A DNA stretch of 64,000 nucleotides from assembly GCA_951640165.1 (NCBI GenBank), contig OX621265.1:15451001-15515000 (forward strand), written 5' to 3'. Position numbers and translations under genes: made by a program. Each line of letters opens with the position of its first letter. Within the stretch, counting starts at the first letter, position 1. The notes under the pieces were generated by a model, which saw nothing but the letters and a program-made list of their open reading frames with translations, was not told the origin of the DNA and searched no databases. Source of the stretch: Pseudoips prasinana (taxonomy: Eukaryota; Arthropoda; Insecta; Lepidoptera; Nolidae). This document shows, one piece after another, positions 17,982 through 28,124 of this stretch.

Positions 17982-18433
17982 ATTATCATCGGTACTATAC
18001 CTACAAAATTATTCGTAAAATAATATCGTCATTAAGTTGTGAAATAATATTTTCTTCTTTATATTATCTTCCGATGATATCCATGGTGTAATAAATTTAG
18101 CATTAAACGTTAAGTTGCGTTAATTAACATAACAATAAAAGTTAATTAGTTGTACTTACTCGTTTTGAATAATTATTAGATGCAATAAATCGCAAATGGC
18201 GTCTGAGACTGCTATATTACGCGGCGCCATTTGTTACCAGTTATGTCAATATTAATGGCAAATGTCGTATAACATTATTATGTAAAATACTGGGAAAATC
18301 GTAGCGACTTTATGATGTTATCACGTAAACAGCGACGAGTAGCGGAATCTCTGACGCAAGAAGTTTGGCTACTAGACACTAGATGGCAGTAAATTGAATG
18401 GACGTAATATTTTATTATTCGTTTTTGTTCGTA
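17982..18433. other. No gene or repeat recognised
   Basis: AT-rich at first, then a more mixed segment (18.18-18.40 kb) with 'GATGGCAGTAAATTGAATGG'. No open frame of note and no match to the repeat families in this window. Could be unique flank. Confidence 0.3.
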
Positions 18434-18898
18434 TTAACCCGGCGAGCATGAGGCAGGGTATCTCACACCCTGGTAAAATTTAAAAGTAGTGTATAATTCA
18501 AAATCCTCGTCTGGTTGCACTAGCTCGTTCAGTAGCTGAAGGCAGAGGTCTGCGGGACGGGGTAGTGGCATGATCGCAGTGTGGCGCAAATTACCAACCG
18601 GAATATACGTGCCCAAACTTGTCTCGGGCATGTTATACCCTGCCTCATTTCTGACGTATTTTTTTTACGTAATGATGTAATCATATATTTTAACTGTTTT
18701 ATTCGTTTTTGTTTGTTGACTTTTTTGTTTGTTTGTTTTTGTTACTTGTTATAGCATTTAATTATTTTTCTTACTATATTATATGGTTTTGTTATTAGTT
18801 TATTTATTAAACATTCAATTATTATTAGCTCGTTGAGCCCTCACCTAGACATGCAAATGTATTCGGACGATATGTCAGATGCCAGAATTTTCACTATA

Positions 18899-19043
18899 AG
18901 AAGGATAGAAAAACCAAACATTCTTGCAATGCTTGTGCCAAGCCAAACATATGGCCTTGGCACAAGCATTGCAAAAATGTTTGCATGCAAAATTTATTTG
19001 CGAAAATTGTGCTCAACAATCGTCAGTATGTCAACAGTACTGA
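18899..19043 (+). pseudogene. piggyBac transposase C-terminal cysteine-rich domain remnant
   Basis: One frame reads KKDRKTKHSCNACAKPNIWP; after disruption a second frame gives HAKFICENCAQQSS then a stop. C-x2-C … H … C-x2-C spacing is that of the RING/PHD-like C-terminal domain that binds piggyBac ends. The middle is disrupted by the inverted repeat at 18924-18974. The catalytic DDD core is absent. Confidence 0.65.
18924..18974. repeat. 19-bp perfect inverted repeat inside the transposase remnant
   Basis: TTGCAATGCTTGTGCCAAG, a 13-nt centre, then its exact reverse complement. The first arm encodes the Cys-x2-Cys motif, so the second arm looks like a templated inversion that broke the zinc-binding domain. 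Confidence 0.85.
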
Positions 19044-19414
19044 TTAGTCCTATTTTCAATTTAAAAAATAATAACAAGTTAAATTACGAGAAGGATCTCA
19101 GTATCTTTTAGTTTTAATTTGATTTACATTCCAAAGATAAATATTTTTGTTTTATTTTGAATTTTTGTAAAACCCTAAATTTTGTGCCTATAATTATTAG
19201 AGTATAAGAAAAACGCAAATGAATAAGTAATTATTATTTTATATGGAGCTTCTTTCATTTAGATACACTAATTAATTCATTATAAAACAAAATAAATCAA
19301 AAGAATTCAAAAACATATAATAAGAATTATTTTACAGTACATTAAAATAAGGGTATGTCCCACCCTGCCACATTCTTGAAGTAACTTTTTTTCACCTCAT
19401 GCTCGCCGGGTTAA

Positions 19415-20021
19415 ATTTATAAATCACACGCATTGAATGCTTATCATATTAATTTAATTATTTGTTTTTCTTCGTATTAAATAAATAAATCACACTTATC
19501 TCCGCGCCTATTCACTGTTAGTACTGAAGAGTCAGAGTTGAAAAACAGATGCTCAAGTCTTAAGCTCAGCTCCGAGTTCCATCTCAGGAATCAAACCAGC
19601 ATTACCTAATGAGATAAAATTGTTGGAAGCTATGACTATGCTGAAACTAGAAAAGTTTTTATAAACTTTATTAGTAAATAATCTTCTCTCGTGGCTAATG
19701 GCTCTGTTTTAAGTATGATTTATGAATACATATCAGCCAAATCGTGTTACGCGTGCTTTAATTGGACAAATTATATAACGCGCGCTTCCAAAATAATTTG
19801 CTCGAAAAATATCCAGCACCCGGAAGTACAGATTGACAGACTTTGGATAATTTCGTAAAATTTCAGATTTTATTCAATTCCAACAGTGCCATCATGCGAT
19901 AATGTTGTATACTAATATAGATAGTTCTACCGTAGTACTAGTTTCACTATTTTCTAAGAGATGTCACTACCAGTGGCTACTTTTATATTACAACCCGGTT
20001 TATTTTTTGAAGTAATTGACT
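19415..20021. other. No gene recognised
   Basis: AT-rich sequence with no convincing frame. 'AGATGTCACTACCAGTGG' near 19.96 kb recurs loosely as 'AGATGTCACTACTACC' at 20.36 kb. Confidence 0.3.
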
Positions 20022-20095
20022 GCACGTGTGGCGCAGCGGTAAAGATAGTTGCCTGGCCACTTCGTGTCACGGGTTATATTCCCGCAAAAGGCAAA
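20022..20095 (+). mobile_element. SINE family C head, copy 3
   Basis: CACGTGTGGCGCAGCGGTAA, CACTTCGTGTCACGGGTTA and TTCCCGC correspond to the tRNA-like head at 23.15 kb, with changes in the B box. Confidence 0.65.
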
Positions 20096-20210
20096 TATTT
20101 TAAAATCAATAATATTATAATCAGGTAAACGATAGGTATTCACCATTATGAATCTGCTTAATCTGTAAATGAAGAAGTGTCTATCTATACATCTAAATTT
20201 TTCGGTTTCA

Positions 20211-20267
20211 GAATTTATCAATATTATATTTAAAACCTAGAGTTTTAAATATAATATTGATAAATTC
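20211..20267. repeat. Perfect 26-bp palindrome
   Basis: GAATTTATCAATATTATATT…AAAAC, 5-nt loop, exact inverted copy. It could extrude as a cruciform. No family copies seen. Confidence 0.9.
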
Positions 20268-20431
20268 ATAGTTAATTAGGAAATTATATTTAACAAGGAA
20301 TAAATAAAAATACAAAATATGCTTATGGATTACTTACTTTGTCTCCACTACTTACCAACAGATGTCACTACTACCACAAATTTAGTAATTCTTACAAACG
20401 AGAAATAATAATAGTAGTTACATTATTAAAC

Positions 20432-20599
20432 TGCTGTGCCCCGCGGTTTTACCCGCGTTAAACTTTATAAATTATATGTTATTCGGATATATAAGCTATA
20501 TTACTACAAAGTTTCATCAAAATCCGTTCGGTAGTTATTGCGTGAAATAGTAAGAAACATCCATATATCCATACTCGCACAATCTTTTGCATTTATAAT
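20432..20599 (-). mobile_element. Short Helitron, tandem pair unit 1
   Basis: TGTGCCCCGCGGTTTTACCC hairpin end at 20432, with the terminal CTAG decayed to CTGC. Body with ATTACTACAAAGTTTCATCA, ending at TTGCATTTATAATA. Confidence 0.65.
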
Positions 20600-20600
20600 A

Positions 20601-20774
20601 CTAGCTGTGCCCCGTGGTTTTACGCATGTTAAACTTTATAAATTATGGCTTATGTGTTAATCCTGGGTGTCCGCTAACTCCATACCAATTATTTATTAAT
20701 TTCGTCAGCCGTTTAGACGTGAAGAAGTAACAAACATACACACTCCCAAACTTACACCTTTATAATATAAGTGT
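20601..20774 (-). mobile_element. Short Helitron, tandem pair unit 2
   Basis: CTAG at 20601-20604 immediately follows unit 1. Body TGTGTTAATCCTGGGTGTCC and GCCGTTTAGACGTGAAGAAG is the same subtype as the Helitron at 7834-10509. Confidence 0.7.
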
Positions 20775-21053
20775 TACTAGTAGGATTATAATTATTTTTA
20801 TTTTCTGATATTATAAAACACAAAGTCAACTCATAGAAGACCATGTACCGTTGCCTAATAATCATATTAGAGTAACTAAATAACAACAGATGGCGCTACC
20901 CGTTCGAATAGTTCTACCTGACCCACATAATGAACCGGTTTAATGCATGCCCTGTTTGTTGCATGTTGTATTACAATATTTACTAACAACAGTTGTTGTA
21001 CATTTACAGAAACTTATAAACCATAGCCGAATGAGAGAGATACCGTCTTATTA

Positions 21054-21331
21054 TAGACGGGCATGTTGGCGTAGTTGGCAAATGCTTGCTTTTTACGCCG
21101 GAGGTCGTGGATTCGATTCCCACACAGGACAGATATTTGTGTGCATGAACATGTCTGTTTGTCCTGAGTCTGGGTGTAATGATCTATTTAAGTATGTATT
21201 TACAAAAGAAAAGTTGTACATATATGTATTAAATCAGTTATCTGGTTTACATAGTACAAGCTATGGTCTGCATAGTTTGAGATCAGATGGCCGTGTGTAA
21301 ATAATGTCTCAGGATATTATTATTATTATCA
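21054..21331 (+). mobile_element. SINE family B, nearly full length, copy 3
   Basis: A box TGGCGTAGTTGG, B box GATTCGATTCC, ATTTGTGTGCATGAACATGT, 3' domain GGTCTGCATAGTTTGAGATC, CAGATGGCCGTGTGTAAATA, tail CAGGATATTATTATTATTAT. Confidence 0.85.
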
Positions 21332-21610
21332 AAAGACGTCCACTGCTGGACAAAGGCCTATACAATTACCGTCTTGCGCTATCCGCATCCAGCGACTTCC
21401 AGCGACCCGCACAAGATCATCGGTCCATCTTATAGGGGGCCTGCCCACGCTGCGTCTTTCGGTTTGTGATCGCCACTCGAGCACCTTTGACCACTGCCAA
21501 TTCTTCGGGCTATTTCAGCGACTCAGCGTGTACATGTACTTTGGTTCGCCATCGGATCTTAGCATTTCTGAAGCTATCTCGCAGGGAAACTCCAAGGTTA
21601 ACCCTATCCA
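21332..21610 (-). pseudogene. RTE-like LINE C-terminal fragment
   Basis: Minus strand gives RWTDDLVRVAGSRWMRIAQD and CPAVDV, i.e. the 'KVAGSRWMRIAQDR…EAFVQQWTS' tail known from lepidopteran RTE-type ORFs, preceded by a decayed region with frame changes (VAITNRKTQRGQ). No RT catalytic motifs. Confidence 0.6.
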
Positions 21611-21787
21611 TTTAACCTAAATTTGGCAACCAGGACAAGAGGCGTAAAATCCCCGGATTTTTGGTTCCCAGAACGCGGATATGTCAATAGTCATAACCGT
21701 CCTGTGACTCATTGCCAGTGCCAATTTGTTTAGATGTTGTTTTTGGAACGAAGTTCGACTAGACGCTAGACGAAAAAAAATCTTAGA

Positions 21788-22035
21788 TAATATCTAGGGA
21801 CAATGTCACACAGATCTTCCTAGCCCCAAACTAACCAAAGCTTGTACTATGGGTACCAGGCGACGATATACATACTTATGTAGATAGATAAATACTTAAA
21901 TACATAGAAAACATCCATGACTCAGAAACAAATATTCGTGCTCATGACATAAATATTTGCACTTACCAGGATTCGAACCCAGGACCACCAGCTTCGTAGG
22001 CAGGAGCACTACCAACTAGGCTACGGTGACCGTCA
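21788..22035 (-). mobile_element. SINE family A, full length, copy 2
   Basis: A box TAGCCTAGTTGG, B box GGTTCGAATCC, middle TATTTATCTATCTACATAAG, 3' domain and CTAGATATTATC end, all on the minus strand. Confidence 0.9.
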
Positions 22036-22156
22036 ATTACCTATGTTTACTTAACATTTTTTACCCATCCAAAAAAAGTGCACAACGCCGCTAAAAAGTT
22101 TTTACTTCAATAAAGTTGGAAATTAATACCATGATATTAAAATAGGCATGCTAGAG

Positions 22157-22407
22157 GTTGTCACCGTAGCCTAGTTGGTAGTGCTCCTGTCTACGAAGCT
22201 GGTGGTCCTGGGTTCGAATCCCGGTAAGTGCAAATATTTGTGTGATGAGCACGAATACTTGTTTCTGAGTCATGGATGTTTTCTATGTATAAAAGTATTT
22301 ATATGTGTAAGTATGTGTATCGTCGCCTGGTACCCATAGTACAAGCTTTGCTTAGTTTGGGGCTAGGATGATCTGTGTGACATTGTCCCTAGATATTATT
22401 ATGACTA
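22157..22407 (+). mobile_element. SINE family A, full length, copy 3
   Basis: Same parts as copy 2 on the plus strand, ending CCCTAGATATTATTATGACT. Copies 2 and 3 face each other 5' to 5', about 120 bp apart. Confidence 0.9.
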
Positions 22408-22529
22408 TTATTATTATTGCTTAGAATTGGGGCCAATGTTTATAAATTATTTATAATACTAATAATATATTTTAATTTTATTCAATCGTTTCATTTATGT
22501 TGTTCTTATTTCAGAATGTCAGCCGAATT

Positions 22530-22942
22530 GACGAGCCGGTTGCCATGGTTGGTTCGATTCCCACCCAGGACAGATATTTGTGTGCATGAACATGTCTGTT
22601 TGTACTGAGTCTGGGTGTAATTATCTATGTATGTATTTACAAAATAAAAGTAGTTTATGTAGTATATCAGTTATCTGGTTGTCATAGTAGCAAGCTCTGC
22701 TTAGTTTGGGATCAGTGCCTCTAGCACGAGTTCCTGCAGTTTACTTACTCGATCACACGTACAGTTTCTCCCATACATTGAGCACCAGCGCCTCTCGCGG
22801 AAACTATTAAGAACTAAAACTCTGGTACTCAATGTATGGGACAAAACTGTACGTGTGATCGAGTAAGTAAATTGCAGGAACTCGTGCTAGAGGCACTGAT
22901 GGCTGTGTCTGAATAGTGTCCCAGGATATTATTATTATTATA
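22530..22942 (+). mobile_element. SINE family B, 5'-damaged, split by MITE beta
   Basis: B box GGTTCGATTCC, ATTTGTGTGCATGAACATGT, TAGCAAGCTCTGCTTAGTTT, interrupted at 22714-22897, then resumes GATGGCTGTGTCTGAATAGT and the (ATT)n tail. Confidence 0.8.
22714..22897. mobile_element. MITE beta, copy 1
   Basis: AGTGCCTCTAGCACGAGTTC … GAACTCGTGCTAGAGGCACT, arms of about 70 bp containing CGATCACACGTACAGTTT. Copies at 54.1 and 56.0 kb. Confidence 0.85.
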
Positions 22943-23117
22943 CTAGCTGTGCCTGCGATTTCACCCGCGATAAACTTAATAAATTATAGCCTATGTGTTA
23001 TTTGGATATATAAGCTATACTACTACAAATTTTCAAGAAAATTCGTTCCGTAGTTTTTGCATATTATTATAAGAGTTACAAACATCCAAACTCACAATAT
23101 TTATAATATTAGTAGGA
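22943..23117 (-). mobile_element. Short Helitron
   Basis: CTAG at 22943-22946, degenerate hairpin CGATTTCACCCGCG, body AAGCTATACTACTACAAATT, 5' end TCCTACTAATATTATAAATA at 23117. Confidence 0.7.
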
Positions 23118-23151
23118 AATTGTGTTAACCGGCATAACCAAATTCGACTAT

Positions 23152-23346
23152 ACCTACGTGTGGCGCAGCGGCTAAGGCAGTCGCCCACTGCTTCGTGTCG
23201 CGGGTTCGAGTCCCGCGCCGGACAACTGTTTGTGTGACCCATAAATAGTTATACTGAGTCTGGATGTAATTTGTGTCCGCCTTTTATATGTTTGTAAAAT
23301 ACCCCGCGACACAGGGATTAATTTCTTGAATGCGGGCGTTGTATTT
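23152..23346 (+). mobile_element. SINE family C, best copy
   Basis: A box GTGGCGCAGCGGCTAAGGC, B box GGGTTCGAGTCCCGC, body AACTGTTTGTGTGACCCATA and a tail ACCCCGCGACACAGGGATTA. The head keeps tRNA-like pairing (GCGGGTTCGAGTCCCGC), but no acceptor-stem closure is visible, so it is a SINE and not a tRNA gene. Confidence 0.8.
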
Positions 23347-23384
23347 TTATAATAATATGTAAAAACAAAAAACAATGTTAAAAA

Positions 23385-23972
23385 AAGATATAAAATAAAT
23401 CGAAAACAAAAAGCAAAAGAAGACGAAAAAAGCAAGCCCGGAGTTTCTTTGTGGCTTTCTTCTCCGGGTCGTCCACCTAGGTAGCTAGAGAAAGCCGCAG
23501 GCTAGCTAGGGTAGGTTCCTCAGCGGCGAGGATCGCGTTGCCCCCTTAACACGTGATCGGTAATACCGTGCAGGTGATCTGACCCCCATTTCGAATTCCA
23601 TCTTTTTACTTCAGCGGCCGCCTGAGATGTGGCCCATAAGGGTGCCCTCAGGTATTAGTCGTTTAAATTAAGCTACTGGTTGAGAGCCTTTTGCGCTAGC
23701 CAACTGCTCGTTGTTTTCAATTCTTTAATTTGATATACTATTGCTAAATGTAACAATAATAGCTTACTAACTTGCTATTTATTATTTATTTAAGAATATT
23801 AAAAATACATGTGATGAAACAGACCGCACGGACGGACTAATTTAAAATATTTTGTTACTTTAATTACTGTTTTTAAACTGTGTTTATGTAATACATTGTG
23901 AGCTTGGCAAGTACAAGTGTATGTAAATACCCAAGTGCTGAATAAATTTCATTATTTCATAATTATTTCATT
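23385..23972 (+). mobile_element. LINE 3' region, family R, copy 1
   Basis: Contains GCAAGCCCGGAGTTTCTTTG, CCACCTAGGTAGCTAGAGAA, a long trailer with AGTACAAGTGTATGT, CCCAAGTGCTGAATAAATTT (AATAAA) and TTCAT repeats. Other copies are at 27.3, 40.8, 41.6, 43.4, 44.1 and 57.3 kb. The start may encode a LINE C-terminus (…KKQARSFFVAFFSGSST-like), an inference. Confidence 0.65.
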
Positions 23973-24135
23973 TCATTAATAAAAAAAATCGGCGAAAAAG
24001 CCAGGTAAATCTTTTGGTTTATCCGACGTTTCGGCATGGATTGCAACAACCGTGGTCAGGGGTCAACCTTACCTTGAAAAGTTAGGTAACATTATCTTAA
24101 AATTTTTGTATTCATACGAAATACTGATGTAAGAG

Positions 24136-24790
24136 AGCGTTGTGGTGTGAAAGAGGATGTAGTCACAAAATTTAAAAATGGCATGCCGACAAGATTTGGC
24201 CATTTAGAAAGGATGAATAAAGAAGATTGACAAAAGAAGTATACCTGGCCTCTGTGAATGGTACAACTGGAAGATTAAGACCTCGTAGAATATTCTCTGA
24301 CCAAATCGGCGACATTCTCATGAAAGGCCAGTTCAGAAGTACCCTAAACCGGCGAGCATGTATGAAGAATATATTAACACAAGGTCTGTCATAATAATAA
24401 TACCTTAATATAGACAGAACCATTGACAATATGTAGTAAAAATATTAGACTTAAACTGGATAATTAAACATAATCTCTTGACAATAATTTTATACGAGCT
24501 AGCTAAATATCAATGCTATAATAAAATAAATTTTATAAATGTTTTCATACAATGTGTACCTAAATATCTATGTTACTAGAAATAATAATGTATACAACTA
24601 TGTTACTACAAACATGTTCTGACTATTTACAAGCGCTTTTTTAAAGTCTACGTGAATAAAAACCTTTTTTATTTTATAATGACAGTAAACGAGGCAAAAG
24701 AGGTGTGCAAAGATCGTGACAAATGGAAATGCGTTGTGTCTGCCTACCCCTCTGGGATTCAGGCGTAAGTCTATGTATGTATGTATTAAT
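24136..24790 (+). mobile_element. LINE family K, copy 3, split by an insertion
   Basis: 24136-24377 encodes [40 protein letters not shown] and [12 protein letters not shown]. After an insertion the same frame family resumes at 24680 ([17 protein letters not shown]) and ends in a (TATG)n tail. Confidence 0.75.
24378..24679 (-). repeat. Family Y element inserted into LINE K copy 3
   Basis: Inverted copy of the 'TTTTTATTCACGTAGACTTT' repeat with the TTAATATAGACAGA block at its other end. Lies exactly where the LINE K reading is interrupted, so it came later. Confidence 0.7.
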
Positions 24791-24839
24791 AATCTTAAAA
24801 ATGAGAATTAATAAATTTGATCGTCCGTGGTAGGTGGAA

Positions 24840-24935
24840 GGATTGGTAGAAGGTGCTGGTTCGAGGTGGGTCTCGAACCAGCACCTTCTTCCAATCCGGG
24901 GGTAGGCGCTCTGTATTAAGCTACGAACGATATAC
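24840..24935 (-). mobile_element. tRNA-like head fragment with a foldback
   Basis: Minus strand: TAGCTTAATACAGAGCG (A box-like), then GGTTCGAGACC (B box). The B-box arm GAAGGTGCTGGTTCGAG is repeated inverted across a 6-nt loop (24849-24888), extending to 26 bp with one mismatch. A related 'GGTCTCGAACCAGCACC' occurs at 25.46 kb. Confidence 0.5.
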
Positions 24936-25145
24936 ACGTGCAAATCAAATTTAGGATTCCCTTGCTAACACCCTTCCGGAGGATGTAGGTATTTAAGGTA
25001 TTATCCATCGGATTTGTTTTCTAGAAACATGGCCGACTGATATGTTCACAGTTGCATGTAAAAGATCATAATATGATATTATCATATTGATAGCACCTTC
25101 CAAATTATTTTTTTAATTTATAGCATTATTCGAAATGAAAATCCT

Positions 25146-25415
25146 GTTAGCGTGCTTGGTAGAAACGCTGCCTTTCACGCCGCAGGTCGTGGGTTAGATT
25201 CCCACCCGGGATAGATATTTGTGTGCATGAACATGTCTGTTTCTTCTAAGTCTGGGTGTAAATCACACTAATATTATAAAGACGAAGTATTTAATAAAGA
25301 AAAATAGTATATGTAGGTAAAATTAATATCAGTTTTCCGTTTTCCATAGTACAAGCTCTGCTTAGTTTGGGATCAAAGGGCCGTGTGTGAATAATATCCC
25401 AGGTTATTAATATTA
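25146..25415 (+). mobile_element. SINE family B, copy 5, with Helitron scrap
   Basis: Head with TTTCACGCCGCAGGTCGTGG and GGTTAGATTCCC. Between body halves is CACTAATATTATAAAGACGA, the start of a Lep1 Helitron. 3' domain CATAGTACAAGCTCTGCTTA present. Confidence 0.75.
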
Positions 25416-25582
25416 TATAACCTATATTATATAACAATCTCAAAAAGGGCAATCATTAATTTAATCGTCCGGCGGGTCTCGAACCAGCACCAGCAACCAA
25501 TTGATATTAATTTAAAAATGTATGTATGCTTAGTTATGTAAAATTTTGGCTTTCGGTGAAGGAATATACCTATGTATATATT

Positions 25583-26275
25583 ATTTTTTTGTTATTGCTT
25601 TTGGAGGCAGACGAGCTAGTGGCCCACCTGGGGGTCTACCGGCTAAGCCGCCGAACATCGATTTCTTAAATGGCGTTCAAATTAATAAAGGTTAAAAATG
25701 ACTTAATCAATCGTTAAATCGGCTTCAACGTTGACATTCAATTCCGGACCATTTAGGACGTCACATGTGCTCATGGAAGTCGATTTTGCGATTGATTAAG
25801 TAATTTTTAACCTTTATTTATTTGAACGCCATTTAAGAAATCGATGTTTGGCGACTTAGCTGGTAGAGCACCTGATGGTAGGTGGTAACCGCTCCTCATG
25901 GACATTCGCAGTGCCAGGGGGCACAGCAAACTGCTGCCTACCGTGAAATTAATACTCTTTTTAAACCTCTTTTGAAGAACGACATGTCGTAGCGCTGGGG
26001 AAACACCGCAGCAGGTAATTCATTTCAGAGCCGGCACGTACGTGGGATGTATGAACGCTGAAAGCGAACCGTGCTTGACGAGATCGCTTCCAGGTGGTAC
26101 GGATGAACCTTACTGCGAGTGCACGTGGTGCGATGATAAAAAGGGGACGATGGCACCAGCTTCTCAGTGCATTCCCCGTGAAACAGACGGTAGAACACGC
26201 AGACATATTTGGTCGTTTCTTTCTCAGAAACTGTAATCCTAGTATAGTAGGTAGATAGTAATTATGTAGGAAACT
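25583..26275 (-). mobile_element. LINE 3' part (C-terminus plus UTR) split by a TIR element
   Basis: Minus strand, one frame: CVFYRLFHGECTEKLVPSSP, FYHRTTCTRSKVHPYHLEAI, SSSTVRFQRSYIPRTCRL, then NELPAAVFPQRYDMSFFKRG and LKRVLISR-stop, the usual CR1/Jockey-group ORF2 C-terminus, with one in-frame stop where Trp is expected. The 3' UTR (GGTAGGCAGCAG…) runs to a poly(A)-like end near 25583 and is interrupted at 25631-25868. The longer minus frame at 25961-26362 is an out-of-frame shadow. Confidence 0.75.
25631..25868. mobile_element. TIR element M6, copy a, target duplication CACCTG
   Basis: Arms start GGTCTACCGGCTAAGCCGCC and include ATCGATTTCTTAAATGGCGT and AATAAAGGTTAAAAAT; the right arm mirrors them. 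CACCTG is present at 25625-25630 and 25869-25874. A half copy is at 46869-47035. Confidence 0.8.
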
Positions 26276-26391
26276 AGCGAGTGCAGGGCAGTGAAAGTGG
26301 TCGCGCTTCAATACTCTGGCTAGGGCTGCCGCTGTGCTTATCGATATTAATTTATTTAGCACACTGTAACACTGTTTATTTTTTTGTTTTT

Positions 26392-27148
26392 CAAATTCAA
26401 ATTCAATTCAAATAATTTATTTGCGAAATATGATTACATAGTGGTGTTAGTTTAACATTAATGTCCTATCCATATTTTACCATTTCGGTGTGCAAATGTT
26501 CATTGGGTACCTACACATTTAAAAGTCAATAAAATGTTTGATAGTCACATAAATTACTATTAATATCATGTCAATTTAACATTTTTACTATCGTTACAAT
26601 TACTATCATTAGACTATTAATATTATTATAAATTTTACAATCGAATGTCTTACCGTGCCTGAGTTGAGTAAAATCCTCGTCTAAATTCTTCAGTATAACA
26701 TTTTCAATTCAATTCACTCTATTTGCCAAAAAATATGGTTACATCATTATGTAACCATATTTTGTAACATCATTATGTTACATATACAGAATAAAGGCCT
26801 CACATTTAGCCCAAAAGCATGCAAATATAAAACACAAAATTAATATCAAATCACTACCTACAGTTAAAATAATTAAGTCGTCGAACAATCAAATTTGTAA
26901 AAATGTCATAAAAAAAGTATTCTAGTCAAATTAAAATGTAGTAAGTTTGTACGTTATTATGATTTTTTGTTCCTTGTTAAGAATTCATTTACAGAATAAT
27001 ACATTTGTTCTAGAAGCCACGCCTTTAACCTTTTCTTAAAGGGTACAACCGACAAAATTTTAATATCTGTCGGCGTGGCATTAAATATTTTGATACACAT
27101 TACGTAACAATTCTTGGACAGTAGCGTCGTTTCGGTTTTAAATGGCAT
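26392..27148 (-). mobile_element. LINE C-terminus and 3' UTR
   Basis: Minus frame 27148-26957 encodes KIFNATPTDIKILSVVPFKK and RLKAWLLEQMYYSVNEFL, a typical LINE ORF2 C-terminus. An AT-rich UTR of about 0.55 kb ends in repeats of TTGAATTTGAA near 26392. It contains a local inversion around 'GTTACATCATTATGTAAC'. Confidence 0.65.
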
Positions 27149-27280
27149 TACTAGTCTATTATATACTATTTCTACATACCATTATAACATACTATCTTTA
27201 CTAATACTATTATTACATACTATCTTTACTATACTAATATGGCGAGGGAGGCGATGGCTGGCCTTCACGTCATACTCAGG

Positions 27281-27575
27281 AACACGCACGGACGGACTAA
27301 TTCAAAACATTTTGTTGCTTTAATTACTGTTTTAAACTGGATGGATGTTTTCTATGTATTTAAGTATTTATCTATCTACATAAGTATGTATATCGTCGCC
27401 TGGTACCCATATTACAATATTTGCTTAGTTTGGGGCTGGGATGATCTGTGTGACATTGCCCCTAGATATTATAAACTGTGTTTAAAACAGTAATGTATGG
27501 CATTGTGAGATTGACAAGTACAAGTGTATTTAAATACCCAAGTGCTGAATAAATTTCATTATTTTATTTCATTTC
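27281..27575 (+). mobile_element. LINE 3' region family R, copy 2, split by SINE A
   Basis: CACGCACGGACGGACTAATT … TAAACTG | SINE | TAAACTGTGTTTAAAACAGT … AAGTGCTGAATAAATTTCAT. The inserted SINE is at about 27341-27473. Confidence 0.75.
27341..27473 (+). mobile_element. SINE family A, 5'-truncated, 7-bp target duplication
   Basis: Starts inside the SINE body (GGATGTTTTCTATGTATTTA), runs through the 3' domain to CCCTAGATATTA. Direct repeat TAAACTG on both sides. Loss of the tRNA head shows 5' truncation during LINE-mediated insertion. Confidence 0.8.
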
Positions 27576-27654
27576 ATTACTTTTAGTGAAGCACTAGTTT
27601 CCATTGTTTTATGTATTTCTAAACATTGATGTTAATTATATATATGCTTTGTGT

Positions 27655-27850
27655 AGGGTGTCTAAATTTAAATATTTGGGCCACTAGGTCACCGATGATT
27701 TAAGTGATAATTTAGACATAGAAAGAGAACGCAGGTTGCTGGCTGTCCGTTGTAACATGCTGGCACCATGGCATCGATTGATTTTTTGTTACCAATTACT
27801 AAAATTAGTTTTTAAGCACAGTGTTACTAACAAAATATGGACCTTTTCTG
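27655..27850 (+). pseudogene. LINE post-RT fragment
   Basis: Reads VSKFKYLGH-stop-VTDDLSDNLDIERERRLLA then VRCNMLA, the conserved 'FKYLGH.V.DDLxDxxDIERERRxLAxRxNML' block after the RT domain of a LINE. The in-frame TAG and loss of flanking motifs show decay. Confidence 0.65.
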
Positions 27851-27879
27851 AAATAAGTGTTTATTATTATTATTATAGG

Positions 27880-28120
27880 GGCGATCAAAACAAACATGTT
27901 TGACATTACAACAGAATAATTAAAGAACGAAAGAAATTATTTTGTTAAAATATACGGAAAATACGTTCAATTGTGGCATACATTTTAAACATTTCTAATT
28001 ATATCCGTACTGGTTTGAAAAATGGCCCTATCTCAGCTAGTACTGCATTTCCGCAATAAGTAATTACATGAAAGGATACAAATTACATTAATAATATAGC
28101 TCTTATGTAGTAACTATCCC
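27880..28120. other. No gene recognised
   Basis: AT-rich, starts after an (ATT)n run. No match to other families here. Confidence 0.3.
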
Positions 28121-28124
28121 ACTT

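Larger units (their letters stand above)
18434..19414 (+). mobile_element. piggyBac-like element, internally deleted, TTAA-flanked
   Basis: TTAA at 18434-18437 and 19411-19414 flank perfect 16-bp TIRs CCCGGCGAGCATGAGG / CCTCATGCTCGCCGGG. The interior retains only the 3' end of a transposase gene (18899-19043) and its AT-rich trailer. About 980 bp against roughly 2.4 kb for autonomous elements, so non-autonomous. Confidence 0.85.

Noticed and set aside
22157..22240. tRNA genes suggested by A and B boxes at many sites
   Set aside because: The boxes head multi-copy SINEs with a shared body and (ATT)n tails; no closed acceptor stem or 3' pol III terminator at tRNA distance is visible.
25961..26362. 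133-residue minus-strand ORF
   Set aside because: The recognisable LINE C-terminus (NELPAAVFPQRYDMSFFKRG) is in another frame of the same strand, so this frame is out of register.
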